Assembly (NCBI RefSeq): GCF_000004075.3
Contig: NC_026657.2
Coordinates: forward strand, 34,396,732 to 34,460,731
Source of the DNA: Cucumis sativus
Lineage: Eukaryota > Streptophyta > Magnoliopsida > Cucurbitales > Cucurbitaceae
Reading direction: 5' to 3'
Length of the DNA stretch: 64,000 bases
Shown: piece after piece, positions 1-13,500 of the stretch
Position numbering within the stretch: position 1 is the stretch's first letter
Layout of the letters: each line of letters opens with the position of its first letter
Translations under genes and position numbers: made by a program
The notes under the pieces: generated by a model
Told to the model about the DNA's origin: nothing
Databases searched by the model: none
Seen by the model: only the letters and a program-made list of their open reading frames with translations

Positions 1-551
1 TTAATGTTTACAACAGTTCCCTTGGCCTTTAATTGAAATGGGATCGAACTGTAGCCAATTGAAAATGAAAAATTGAGGCAGTTTTTGTAAAGTAAAAGGA
101 ACTGCTACTGTGATGAATGCTGAAGTTTGCTTCCTGATGTTGAAGGAATGGAATTACTCTTTTGTGATAATTTTGAGTTTTGTTTCTTTTTCTACTATTC
201 CTTTAGCTTTTTGATGGATGACCTTTGAAGAAAATTGCCACTTTTGACTAAACTTTCTCCTATTGATACTATCTCATGCCCAACTCGACTGTCTTTCCAT
301 TCTTCTTCAAGCTTGTTTTTGTTGTTGACATCTAAACTTAACACTGTTTATGAAATTCAGATTCATTAAGATTGCAAACAATATCTAAGCTAAGACACTG
401 AAAAAGCTATATATGAATTTGGAGACGAGGTCTTTCTAATTACTGATATATTTTCAGGGAGCTTTATTATTTTATGAGGTGCAAGCTACAAATACGGAGA
501 GTAAAACACATGGGTAGAGTTAAATGGAGTTTTGAGGTGAGCTGTATTCTT

Positions 552-665
552 ATCAAATGTACTTTCTTTTGACAGATATCTAGTTAAGGCATATTTGGAA
601 AGTGTAAAACTTCTTGTCAAGTGTACTCTTTCGACAAACATCTAATAAAGGCATATTTGGAAAGG
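552..665. repeat. Imperfect direct repeat, two copies, period about 63 bp
   Basis: Two diverged copies share 'tcaa(a/g)tgtact' followed downstream by 'aaggcatatttggaaag'. The first starts near 552 and the second near 615. It is a local duplication with no visible coding content. Confidence 0.6.
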
Positions 666-2057
666 GACTTCTTAACACCTAAAGATCCTTTTTTAAGCAG
701 TTGCAAAGTCATTCCAAACTGACCTTATGCTTTTATGAGTAAGTATAACATAGAAGATCCTTTTGTTGGCACGGCGTCTATGGAGTTGTTTGAGATTGAA
801 GTATTGGTTTGAGGGAAATAGCAGAATTTTTAAAGAGATTGTGAAAGATCACATAGGAGGTTCGAAAGGTAGTTGGGGTTTTATGCTTCTTTGTGAGATT
901 CTATTTACTATGCTTTAGCTATCTTATTGAAGTTGATCAGAAAGATTGAAGTTTATGTTTAATATCTATTTGGTTCTTGAAGTTTCAAACAAGTACTCAG
1001 TCTCATTTTTTATAATTATTTAGCTTCTAAAATTAAGATTTTGATATTAGTGTATTTAGTAGGGTGTTTGCCTTGTGTAGAAAAAGTTTATATTGGCAAG
1101 AACTTATTAATTTTTGTGTACTCATGCAGAAAATTTAATGAATCCAAATTGTTGTGGGATTAAAACGCAATCGACGGTAGCAGAAATCAAATTTCAGATT
1201 CGATTTTACGGAAATATTTCAAGAGCTTCATCAATATTGATTATTGACAAGTTAAGAGTATCGCATGACCCCCATCTTCAGCAACAATTTCCACCTCATA
1301 AGATCCACATGAAGGGTCTCAAAGCTCTCCATTCCTTATCCGTTCTATCATTAATTCTTTTTAAAAGAACAATGGAACTTCTATTTTTCTTCTTTGTATC
1401 TTGAATTCAAAGAAGCATGTTTCTCGATCTAATCCTCTTGAAAAACAGTGTTATAGTTTGGTTTCTCTTGAAAAATAAAAAATTGAATTCGATCGAGATA
1501 AGGATTGGGTGTTGAGTCTTCTTAGATTGATTTTTGTTTTCGTTCTTAGCTTACTGTTTTTGCAATTTTTTCTTTTTTACCTTAATTCTACAATTTCTTT
1601 GTCATTCCTCTTTTATTATCATTGTTTTTGTTTTCCTTGTGAGCAAGCTGTTCTCTAAATTAGTTACTTCTTCATCTTCAAGTTGACTACCGTTTTGATT
1701 TTATTTACCTTCAATGAAGTTTCTACTATGACAGTTCTCTCTGATACACTTTTGTTACTTGTCTCTTTCGGTATGACTTGACCCTCTCCTTAGGGACTCA
1801 AACATGTGAATCCTCCAAGGAGGAAGAACAATCCTAACATGTACATTTTAATATCTCGGCACAATCTCAATACATGCTTTGTTTTTATCGATTCAACTTC
1901 ATATTATTTGTTTAGATTGACTCCTTAAATTAAATTAATATACTAAACTTGAATCTAATAAGGGCTAGATAAGATTTGGATTTTATAAAAACAATCAAGG
2001 AAGGACTTTAGACATAACACTTTGCTTTTAACCCTGGACATAGCACAAAACCTTTAG

Positions 2058-2125
2058 AATCAATAGATTGCAAATTTAATCATTTGCATGTAATCAATAG
2101 ATTGCAAATTTAATCGTTTGCATGT
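2058..2125. repeat. 34-bp tandem repeat, two copies
   Basis: Copies 2058-2091 and 2092-2125 differ at a single position (a catttgc/cgtttgc difference). Near-identity suggests a recent duplication by slippage or unequal exchange. Each copy contains two ATTTGCA-like boxes. Confidence 0.9.
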
Positions 2126-2229
2126 AATGGTGGGTTACTATCTTTAGCTTTCCCTTTTCTTTCACTTTGGATTTAGATTACACAAGATTAAGAAGACTCC
2201 TCTAAGATTTCTTCTTTCTTTCTTTACTG

Positions 2230-3170
2230 TATTTTTATGGGTTTCTTTTAGGAGAGGGTGAGATGAAGAGAAGATAAAGAGAGTGAGAGGTAGAAGATGA
2301 ACACACGATGCTTTAGAGTGGTTTGGCAAATGCCTACGTCCACATGCTTGAGAGCAAGGTGTTATTTCAGTTCAATTTTTGTCATCCTCAAATATCAAAG
2401 TGATACAAGATATTTATAGGTTTTTCTATGACTCAGAGTTAAAGTTCTAGTTAAATCAAAGGTTAAAACTAACAAATTTAGCTATATTTTTTTTTACAAC
2501 AAAGGATAAACTATTTTAGTAAAATGTTTCTCACATCTTCTTTATCCATAAAATATCTGTTTAATGGATTAAACAATTGAAGATATAAGTGTTTGAGAGA
2601 AAAAAAAACCTCCTAATGTTGCAAGAAAAAGTAGAAAACAATTGAAAATCTAAAATGTAAGCAATAAAACTAGAAACAAACTCAAGAAGAAAATACGACC
2701 TAACAAACAGAATTTATTATGTAAAAAATTGTTGCAATCATATAAACCAATTCTCTCTCTCGATCTCAATTACATCAACACTCTCTCAAAACTTTTATAC
2801 TACAACTCCCTTTTTCCACTTCTCAAACTAGAGAATACATATAGAAAATTTAACTAGAGCTAGCACACTTAAATTTAAAGTGTTTTTAAGTGTTTCTGAC
2901 TTAAGCAACTAGAAACTAGAGACATACGCTCCTTTTTATAGGTTGGGAACACATTCCCATTTTTTTAGTTCGACAAGTCACACTTCTAATATTTTGACAA
3001 AAACCAATAGATTCCACGCTGGCAAAATATTTGAAGAATCTACAACTTCTATGACATCTTTTGTACTCTTCACCGACAATCATAATTCTTAACTCAAAGC
3101 TCACTCTACCATAAATTATGGTAGAAATTATAGCCATATTTTTAGAAAATACAGTTGTTGAATTGTACAA
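2230..3170. repeat. Degenerate dispersed repeat remnant (possible LTR or TRIM fragment)
   Basis: A purine-rich stretch at 2,250-2,300 is followed by a segment resembling a phrase common in plant dispersed repeats: a gtggttyggc core about 10 bases before cctacgtccac. A pyrimidine-rich block follows at 2,745-2,820. I cannot define termini, target-site duplications or an internal coding region, so the element class is open. The assignment rests on memory of similar sequences. Confidence 0.35.
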
Positions 3171-5636
3171 TGACTATAAATCTTAATATTTTTTGAATTT
3201 GCGTTATTTATTCATTTGTTATTTATTATTTTGCCTCAGTAATTGAATTGTCTACATTTGTTCAATCATTCTCAAACAATGGCCAAAATTTTTAATTTTT
3301 ACCTAAATTATGATATTAAATTTACTAATAATGGTTTTCCTAATGATAAAAAATAATTAACAAAACTATTTAATTATCAACTACAGCCATTATATTACAA
3401 GCCTAACTCAATTCTTGTTATTAGTGTTATAATTCAACCAATTGAAGAACATAGAAACTAAACCATTAAATCTCAACTTGAATTATTGATCGAAGTTTCC
3501 ATAATCATTTAGGTCAAGATAAGCCATCATATCCATTTTAAATACAAATAAATTGATGGTATGACTAATTTAATCGGATGATTCTTTTTTCTTTAAAAAA
3601 ATTAGGAATGTAGCTAAGAAAAAGAGGAGATGAATTAGGAAGGCTTTAATATTTGTTGAAAGTAGAAAATTTGAAGAACAAAATAGAAAATAAAATAAAA
3701 TAAAATAGAGGAGGTATTATTATTTATTTTAACTCTAAAAGAAAACTCCGACTTTTATGGATATAAATAAATGTGGATTTAAAAGAAATGAAAATTAAAG
3801 AGTGTAAATGTGGAAAATGAAAAAATGAGTCAGTTTGAATTCAGTTTCATATTTGATTATACATAACGACGTGGCATTCACTTTATTTCCCCAAATTAGT
3901 TTATTATCTTTTACTAACATCCCAATTTTAGTCTCCAGCAATTAATTCTACACATCACTTTATTATAATTATTATTATTATCAATTTTAGTCAGTTTCTT
4001 TTTTACCTTTAATTTTCCTTCGATTTCTAAATATGTTTTTGGCTCCACAATCATTTTGTTTCTTTTATTTTCCTTCTTAAGAATTTTGCAAATGAGATTT
4101 TATATAATCAAATGCTTAAAAATATGAGATTGGATTCCCTCTCCCCCACTTATAAAAAAAACAAATCTAATGAAGATTATCCAATTCATTTCGAAAAATA
4201 TTTGATAAATATTGAAACTGAATTACGAGTTAAATCTTGCAACATTTTGGTCATTGTATTTACAAAATAAATACATATATGGTAAATTTTTAATTTGTTT
4301 TTTCAAATATCATATCAACTAAGCTAACCTTTGTATCACCCTCATCTCACTCTAAGATAGAAAGTAATGATGAAAAAGTACCAAACGAGCAAGAAAGAAG
4401 CTCGAAAAGTTATTAAAAGATTACAAAAACGCAAGTGATAAGTAATAATGAAGTAATGGTGCAAATACAAAGAAAAAAGTCATATAATAGACATTCTAAA
4501 AAAGGTCAGATGACTCATGATCTAATTAAATGAGATTCATTAACTTCCTTAAACTATTTATAATTCAACAATATTTTACTTTTCAATTAAATTTCAAGCT
4601 GAGATAACAATCCATCAAAGTATTAGATAAATATAATAGTAAATAATTTAAAGATATAATAAAACTTAGATTTATCAATAGAAATCTACCATATATGATT
4701 AGTAGAACTCTATCAATATACAATAAATCATATTATTATATGGACTCTACATTGATCGCTTTATTTGGATTTGTTTTAAAATTTTTATAAATAGTATTAT
4801 ACACTTAATTATTATACCTTAAAAATTTTGTGCATTTAAATTATACCATTAGCAAAATAAAAAGAAAATTAAAAAGCACATTAAATTGTTAGTGCTACCA
4901 ATACGATTAATTATCTCAATTTTATAAAAATGTTTTAAAAAGAATAGAATTATTAAAAAAAAAGTAAAATAATTTTTTCACCATTTAAAAATAAAATAAA
5001 TTAATGTTTTCTATAATTTATTAATATTAGATCCGCATTAGTGAATATATTTTGTCCATTTATCTACATTATGATAATAATAATATAAATCGTTTTTTCC
5101 AAATATAAAAAAATAATCAAGTTTTAGATTTTAGAAAGGATAAACACTAGTAATCAAATTTGCTAATATTAATGTTTATTATTGGTAAAATTAGTTTTAC
5201 TAATTGTCATATAAAATAATTTTGTTTAGGAGGATTTGATCAAATTTTAAATAAGACTATTTGGAAAGAAAAAAAAAGAAGACTTAGTTTTTGGTAATTT
5301 TGGAAAAGAAAATGGGAAGGGAAATAATGAAAATAAAAAAGAAAGAGAGGGCAAAAAGGGAAAAATAAAATCTCAACAAACATGAAATCCATGCACGATA
5401 TTTCAGTGAAGAGGCGGAGAGAGAAATCAGTTGTAGAGAGAAAGAGAAAGAGAAAGTTAAATAAAATAAATTCCAAAATCAAAAAAATTAATCTCAGGTA
5501 TTGATGCGAGAAATGAGATTGTGTGCTTAAATATCTCAACCGTCACATAATTGAAAACTATATTTCACATTTTTTTTTCTCATTAATTCATTTTCTTCTT
5601 CTTCTTCGTTTTCTCTGCTTCACAACTTCTCCCAAA

Positions 5637-7508
5637 ATGTTGAGCGCTTTCGAAATTCGTAACATCGTCGGAATCATCGGTATACTATTTCTTCATATTC
5701 ATCTTTTTTTTTTTTTTTTCTTTTCTCTTAAACTCATTATCTTTGTTTCTTTCTTCTCTGTCTTCACCTCCTTTAGTTTTCCTCTGTTTTCTCCCCCAAT
5801 TTCTTGATGTTTTGAGTTTGAATTTGCAGGAAATATCATTTCATTTGGTCTCTTTATTTCGCCGGTGTAAGTAAATTTCATTACTATTGTTTTTTGTTTA
5901 TTTTCTTACTGATGTTTTAGTTTGAGTTACACTACTTTGTTTTTCTGTGGCTGATTATTAATTTTGATTCTGTATAAAAAAGTAAAAATAAAAAATAAAG
6001 AATAATCGCTTCTTGAAAGTTTAAAATTAGCAATTACAGTTGTTTATACTTTCTTTGAATATTAGCATAGTTTTCTTGATCATTATCATTGTTAATTTTG
6101 ATGTTCTGTATAGTTTGGTGATATTAATTGTGAATATATAGTAACTAAAAAACAAGTTCAAGCAAATATTTTAGTTATTCGATGGTTTAATGTTGAACCG
6201 ACTAGTTAGTTCAATCTTTTGGGTTGATTAAATTGATGATTGAATTTTTATAACTAGGATGTATAATAAAATGTATTGTAGTTGTGAGAGGAAGGAAAAT
6301 GTGAATATATTGAATGTGTTAATATTAAATATATATACGATGATTGGTGCAGGCCAACATTTTATAAAATCTATAAGAGCAAATCAGTGGAGGAGTTCAA
6401 GCCAGATCCTTATATTGCAACAGTAATGAACTGTATGTTTTGGGTTTTCTATGGAACTGTTCATCCAGACAGCACTTTGATTATCACCATTAATGGCGTT
6501 GGTCTCGCCATAGAGCTTTTTTATTTGGCTATCTTCTGTTGGTATGCTGAATCCAAATCCCGGGTCCGTAACAATAACCCTAAATCTCGACCGTAGTACA
6601 ACTCAAACTTAATTATACTTATCTTCATGCATCCCTTTCCATGAATCCAAATTTACTTATCATGAGATGAGATACATAAGGCATGTGTAGCTAATATATA
6701 TGTTAATTATTTTTTCTTACTCTGATTTCAGAAAAAAGTTGGAATTTGCCTTGCGATTGAAGTTCTTTTCTTGGGGATTGTTGCTCTAATAACTCTTTTA
6801 ACATTGCATGGAACCAAGAAAAGATCATTGTTGGTTGGAATAATATGTGACATTTTCAATGTTATAATGTACGCTTCTCCTCTAACCATCATGGTAAGTA
6901 ATAATTAATATAAATTTAATTTCATCGTAATCTTTCTATCTATCTATATATATATTATATAAGATAAATAATTAATTATTCTATTTCTTTCCACATATAT
7001 ATATAGGCAAAGGTGATAAGGACAAAGAGTGTAAAGTATATGCCATTTACACTCTCATTAGCCAACTTCCTCAATGGTTGCATTTGGACTGCTTATGCTC
7101 TCATCATATTTGATATCTTTGTCTTGGTACGTTTTGTTATTAATTATATATAATTCATTATTTCAATCCTTAAATAACAATAATTTTGCAACCATGTTAA
7201 TTAACTTAATTTTTTTTCATTTTGCTAGCTTTATAAAGATTTTTTTTTTAGTTTGAACAAAATTAAGAAAATTTTCTTTTTTAGTCATTTTTTTTATATG
7301 GATAATAATTAAATTAAAACCCCCTGTTTAATTAGTGATTAATTTTTTCCTTTATGGAATAAATTTGTAGGTTAGCAATGGTCTTGGGGCAATTTCAGGT
7401 CTTCTTCAACTCATTCTTTATGGATATTACTCCGTTTTCCATCAAAATAAGGAAGACAGTGATTCTAAAACAAGTGAAGTTCAGCTCTCCACCACTGCCA
7501 CTGCATAA
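5637..7508 (+). CDS. SWEET: SWEET sugar transporter, clade II (SWEET5-like), copy 1
   Basis: This is a bidirectional sugar uniporter of the MtN3/saliva (SWEET) family, expected in a cell membrane with two three-helix bundles and a linker helix. Exons are 5637-5679, 5830-5866, 6353-6563, 6732-6893, 7007-7126 and 7371-7508, giving 236 residues. Family marks visible: [13 protein letters not shown] in helix 1, [13 protein letters not shown] before helix 2, NC in MNCMFW, ASPLTIM and SVKYMPF in the second half, and LNGCIW, which carries the conserved Asn and Trp positions. Exon lengths and phases match the second copy at 15.5 kb, so the two are tandem duplicates. Oddities: FYG is followed directly by TVHPDS, lacking the Pro-Phe present in copy 2 ([11 protein letters not shown]), and the third intron has a weak donor (gtccgt). 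Best family match from memory is Arabidopsis SWEET5. Whether it still transports sugar is not known. Confidence 0.9.
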
Positions 7509-10500
7509 ACACCAACAAAACTCCATTCATCTAACAAAGTGAGTGCTTCTCCCAAAATAATTATTGAAAAAAAAAGTAACACTTGAATGCATCCGAGCTT
7601 ATAAATATTATATATTTGTGTTATTGGATTGTTGCTATTTAGGTCACTTATATATGGAATGGAAGGAAGGGTTTGTATGTGGAGCTGAGAGGAAGGGATT
7701 TGGAGAAAAGAATTGAATGAATTGTGACAGTAGTTTTGAAGTTGTATTCATTTTCATAGCTCTAAATTGAGATAGGAGATTTGATTGATATTATATATTA
7801 GCTAGAACGGATTTTTTTTTGTTTTTAGAAGTAGTAATATTGAATTTTGGTATTATGTTCTACGTCTTTAGCAGCCCTTTAACATGTACTATCGATCTTA
7901 AAATTTTTGGGAAGAAATTACAGCTCTAGCTTTTTTTTCTTTTTGAGATAGAAATTATATAGCTCTATTGAAGTGTCTTATTTTGAAGGAAAAAAAGATA
8001 ATGAGATGAAATTATATTTATATATAAATTAGACAAACATATATTGCATGAACTGTACAATTTTTATGATAGAAGTGAGTACTCACACTATGTATATTTT
8101 TGATATGTTAAAAAAATTAAGTAGGTATTTTAATCTATTTGGAGTAATTTGGAGTCGAGATTTAGTAAGTTTGATCAATTATTAGATTTAGATCATAATA
8201 AATATTAGAGATATTACAAATTTAATTAATTTGTTGAACCAAATTAAATAACCAAACCAATAATCCAACTAAATATGTAATTTGACCCAATGTTTACCAA
8301 ACAAACTTTGGGTCCAATTTTAATTATTCATTTTGGGCCTGGATTTAAAATTTTGTTGTGTAACTAATTCGTCAATTTTTCTATTTTTAATTTTATCAAT
8401 TATTTCTTCAAATTTCACGGATAACTTGTATTACAAATCACCAAATACCTTTATATATAATAGTATCTTCAACACATTTGGGGGTGACACGGTGAACATC
8501 TAATAATATTCATAACAGTATCTTATTTAAATATTGTTGGTTAGATGTATTTATAAAATTGGTTCTTTTTTATTTAAATTACTTAATTAGAAACGAAAAG
8601 AGTTTTTTTCAAGAATAATAAAAAATTTCAAACTATTTACACCAAAAAAAAAGTCAGCGACAATTTTACCATTTTTTATAATTTCTCAATAAAAATATAG
8701 TAATTTATTAAAATTAGCTTGGAAATATAATAATTCAAAATCACTTTCATATGAAAATTATTTTAAAGAAATTTAAATCATCAATAAATATGAATTATAA
8801 AATCCAATTTGTCCCAATTTTAAATCTTAATTCACTCTTCTAACCCAAACAATGAGGTACAGTTCGATTTCTAAATAATTAAATTTATGGTTGATATATG
8901 TTTATATATATATAGTGGAAAGAAAATTCAAAATATATATTGTTTATTTTGTTAACCATTTAATATTTAATGACTAACCAACAATATTTTACATGACAAA
9001 ATAATAAATGTCTATGAATTGGAGTTGATTCTGGATCATCACTAAACAAAACTCACTACCACCTAATTTCTCCAAAATCAAATTGAAATATTTTTATAGT
9101 TTTTGAATATCAATTTTAGTTCATACCAAACAATATTATTAGAAGAAAAAATGATTTTGATACTATACCAAACACACTAAATTTGATGATTTAAGTCTAT
9201 TGCAAAAAAAATAGATTATTTTATTTTAGCTTTGTCATTGATGAATATCTAACTCGATTAAATTTATTCATTACAACAAATCCAACCTTTAATGTCGGTT
9301 TATAAAAACACATGAACTTTTACAATTACAGACAGACAAAAAAAAAAACGTTGAAAAGCTATAAATCGATAAATAAATTGATCATAGCTAAACTACAATA
9401 ATAATGCCAGTCATTATCTGCCATTGTATCTACTAAACTTCACAATTTCTAGGCCTCAAGCCTTTTTTTGCTCTTTCCAAATTGATAACTTCTTTGATTA
9501 AGTTGTCATTTTGTTAGAGTTAACCCTGAATGGCTAGAATTCTTTTTTACAACAATCAAATTGGGCGATACAACACTAACAGACATACATACACGATATT
9601 TTGAAACGTCGCGATGATGTTCACTTTTCACGAAAATGGTGCTCTCTAACTCTTGCCGAACTAACAATAATACAGTGCATGGTAATTATTCTGTAATTTT
9701 TTCTTTTTTGTTAACACAATTAAGCTCCATTTTGATCCATTTATCACTATTTGACTCTGACGTCTAACTCTACCTCTAAGATGTTCGAAACCTACAAAAT
9801 CATTAAATAAATCCATAAAATCTAAAAATAATCTTGAACTAAACAAAACAAAACAACACATATTCGGATTTATCGATCAGTATAAGTTATAAATAAAAAG
9901 AACATATATATATATAAATAAGTTTTCCAATTTAAAGCAAAGAGCAGCAGAATAATTTGAAAAAAGCTTTAATTTAGTAGCAGACTAATTAAGAGCAGCT
10001 AAAGAGATGATTGCTTCCCATATTCTTCGAGTGATAATACTTGGAAATTATTATGAAAACCGTTGCTCCCTCATATATTGTGTAAACATACATAGATAGG
10101 TGCTGATATGATCCTCCCATAAGTGAGCCAATCCTTTCTTCATCTTGGAAGAGTTTGTTAGTTTTTCTCTAACCAAATGAGCCATGGTGGAAAACGCTTT
10201 GGTTGGGTTCGGTCCAATTTGGTGACCAATTCGAATCGAACATTTTTTTTCTTTAAATTTCTATATGTAAAATAAAACTAAACTCATTTATAATTGGGTT
10301 TAAAAGTTAGTTTCTTTTTTTAAAAAATTAAAAATGGTTTGATTTAAATTCGATTTTACTCTTTTTTAATATAAAAAAATATAAAATATAAAAACAAATA
10401 GATATAACCGGTAAAAACGATTTGGTTCGGTCTCATTTCAAATTTGGATTTCGAAATTAATACGGTTTTAAAATTTCTTTAAACTAAACCCAACCGTGTT

Positions 10501-13500
10501 TTCAGTTTCATACAAAATTTGTTAGTTCAGTTTCGTTTTTGTGATTTGAGTTAAACATCCTTCAAACAAAATTTGAATAACCATTTAATAATATTTGAAA
10601 AAATGTGTAATCTAATTGATCCATATTATTACCACCCTAATAATAATTAACCAATATCTACATTAGTTTTATTACTTAAACAACAAAAGCTACTCTCATA
10701 TATATATTTTTTCAAAAAAATAGTAATATCATAAAGAAAATTAAATGGATTTATGGTTAAGTTTATTTGGATAGAAATTGATCACAATAATGTCCTTGTG
10801 CCAAATTTCTTTATTCCATATGCATATTAGTCTGTAAAGGTTTAAAAGGAGAATAATGGAAACAAAAAGTTAGTGAAATCCAGCTCTTTCACCCACCAAA
10901 AGCTACTCTTAATTAATGCATTGCATTAAATAAATAAACATATATGGTTCAAAATTGTATAATTATAATATGAACAACTTGAATTTAATTATGCTCAAAC
11001 TTACAAAAGTATATGGTAGCAATGGCAAAGAATGGAATAATGTTATAAAAAAATATAATAATGTTGACTAATAATATGCCAAAGTTCTTCGTTTTCTCAA
11101 CTATGATCATGACATTGTTAGGTGAAGTCCTTTTAAGCCTAGCCCAATTCTTTTTTTTTTTTTTTCTTTTTCCTTTTAAAGGAAAATGGATTTCCAATAT
11201 CTATTTTGAGATGAGCACTTACCATTGTTAGTTCAATATAATCAAATTGTGATTAATTAATTAAATACGAGGTTTTGTATTCAAATTCTTAAACTTCCGA
11301 TTTAATCCACTAGTCCATATATTAACTCATACAATAAGGTGAGGTATGAATATTGTTGGAAAATTTAAGAAGGTAGAGAATTCACATTGTATTTTATGTT
11401 TTCATATTCATTAATAATTAAAATTTTATTTTTGAAAATTGTTTATTGAATTACGTGAAACAAATAGAATTATATTCAATTTTTTTAATGTTTTTATTCT
11501 ATTAAAAATTTGAATTTCACATTTTCAAAAATAGAGTTATATTAAATACATACATAAACATTTAGAAATACTTGTTCTTAATTGTAATGTGTTATAAATT
11601 ATATAATAACAAAAAGTAATAATTATATAAATTTTTAGGTTAAATTATAAATTTGGTCATACGTCTACATGGTTTATAATTAGAATTAGTCTCACCCGTA
11701 GAGACTATTTATGAAAATTGTTAAATCATAAGAACTTTATATGACATTTTATCAAACTATAGACTAAACTTTAACTTTCTCCAAACAATAGAGACTAAAA
11801 TTGTAAATTAATCAATTTTTTAAACAAACATTACATTCATAGATAAATTAATAATAGCTTATTGTCGACTAAATTTGAGTGGATAAGTAAGACTAATTTT
11901 ATGATTTATAAATATATAGTATAAAATACATATAAACTTTATTTTCATTAAATCCCTTATTTTAAAAATTTTTAATTCAGATTTTCTAGCGAACAAACTC
12001 TTACTTTTGAAAAAAAAATGTTTTAAAAAAATTTTACTCTGATATCTAACCTTATGGAAAACTATATCAAAATTTAATCTAAACTTACAATTACACCAAA
12101 TGATGGACGAGGTGAAAGTGTTAAAAGAGATGTAACCTAGTTAAGATGCCCAAATGCACCTCTCCTACTCTTCAAAAAAGCAATTTCATCAAATTAAGTT
12201 TAACGTTTTTCAACTTTTATAAAAATATATTTTTTTTATGTAGAATTTTATAAAAATTAGTGAAAATTGGAATGAAGATAAAAATTACTATACTTATTTA
12301 AGATTAGTGTCTAATGTGATGATTTTAACATTTTATGGTCAAAATTAATACAATTAGATTACTAGAGGTATTAATTAATTGCAATTTGTCCAATTAATAC
12401 TTTTGGAAAAAAAGATAAACTTTGGTGTAGAATGACAATATTAGTATGTTTTTGTTTCTATTGTATTTTATAAATAGGTAGATTCCACTTAACATTTTTA
12501 AAGAACAAAAAAGAATTTTATATGTCCTTTTTCAACTTTATAATTTTTTTTTTTTACATATTCTTCATTTTCTTCTAATTGAAATTCTCTTTCTCACATG
12601 TGGAATTCTTTTTAGGACAATGGGGATTTGAATAAAATTTTGAAATATGATTGACACTTTTAATGATTCATTTGCCAAATATATTCCCCATTGGACCCTT
12701 TTCTCATATTATTCTTTATGTACTAAAATAATAATAATATTATTATAATAACCCAATATATTATTTATTTTAGTAACTCAAATACTTTTCTTCAAATAAT
12801 AGACCAACTATGTCTCTAAAATTTATGGGTAGATACATTGGTTTTTATAAAGTATATATAATTTTGTTTATAAATACAAATGTATATACTTTTCTCTTTT
12901 CAATTTTATTTTATTTATTTCCAATAAATTATCTTTTTTATTTTACAAATAATTGTAACTTTTACAAAAATATTTCTTATCAATAGCTAATCACATGTGG
13001 GAAATCCTCCATACTTTTATTTATAAAATGAAAAGTTATAGTTATTCTATTATTATTATTATTATTTTAAGTATCATATATATGCCAATTGTGCTATCAT
13101 GAAAAGAAATAATTGTATTCATTGAACGATGAATTATCTTGTTTCTAACGTGATTATAAAATTAAAATTACTTTTTTTTTTCTCTTTTGATAAATAATTC
13201 TCAGAAAATTTTGCTAAAAAAAGAATAGCATATTGGTTTTTTAAAAAAGAAAAGATACTGAATTTTATGTTCTAGTCGCATGAATAAAAAGGTATTTAAT
13301 TATTTAAGTAAAAAAAAAAATCATATGGGTATCTATCAAAATATTTTATTAATTTGAACATTTAAAGTATCAACTTTATTTTAAAAAAATAAAAAGTTGA
13401 TTTTAAACCCCCAAAATAAAGAATCATAGTGATATTTTTGAAATGTTAATTAAATAAATGTTTTATCTTCAACTTTCAAAATTTGATTCATAAAATTTAA

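Larger units (their letters stand above)
1..5636. other. Gene-free left flank upstream of the first SWEET gene
   Basis: No reading frame here looks like a gene; the open frames are short and low in complexity. One weak exon-like piece lies at 458-536 (+): an acceptor-like cag, an open frame with a basic composition, and a donor-like gtgagc. It could be the tail of a gene to the left or chance. About 2.2-3.2 kb resembles degenerate dispersed plant repeat sequence. Around 2,300-2,340 it carries a 'gtggtttggcaaatgcctacgtccac'-like phrase (quoted loosely) that I remember from plant repeats. The last 300 bases before the SWEET start are pyrimidine-rich and presumably promoter and 5' leader. The rest is AT-rich intergenic DNA. 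Confidence 0.5.

Noticed and set aside
5699-5881. Open frames on both strands around SWEET exon 1
   Set aside because: Poly-T/poly-A rich shadows across the intron; no family features.
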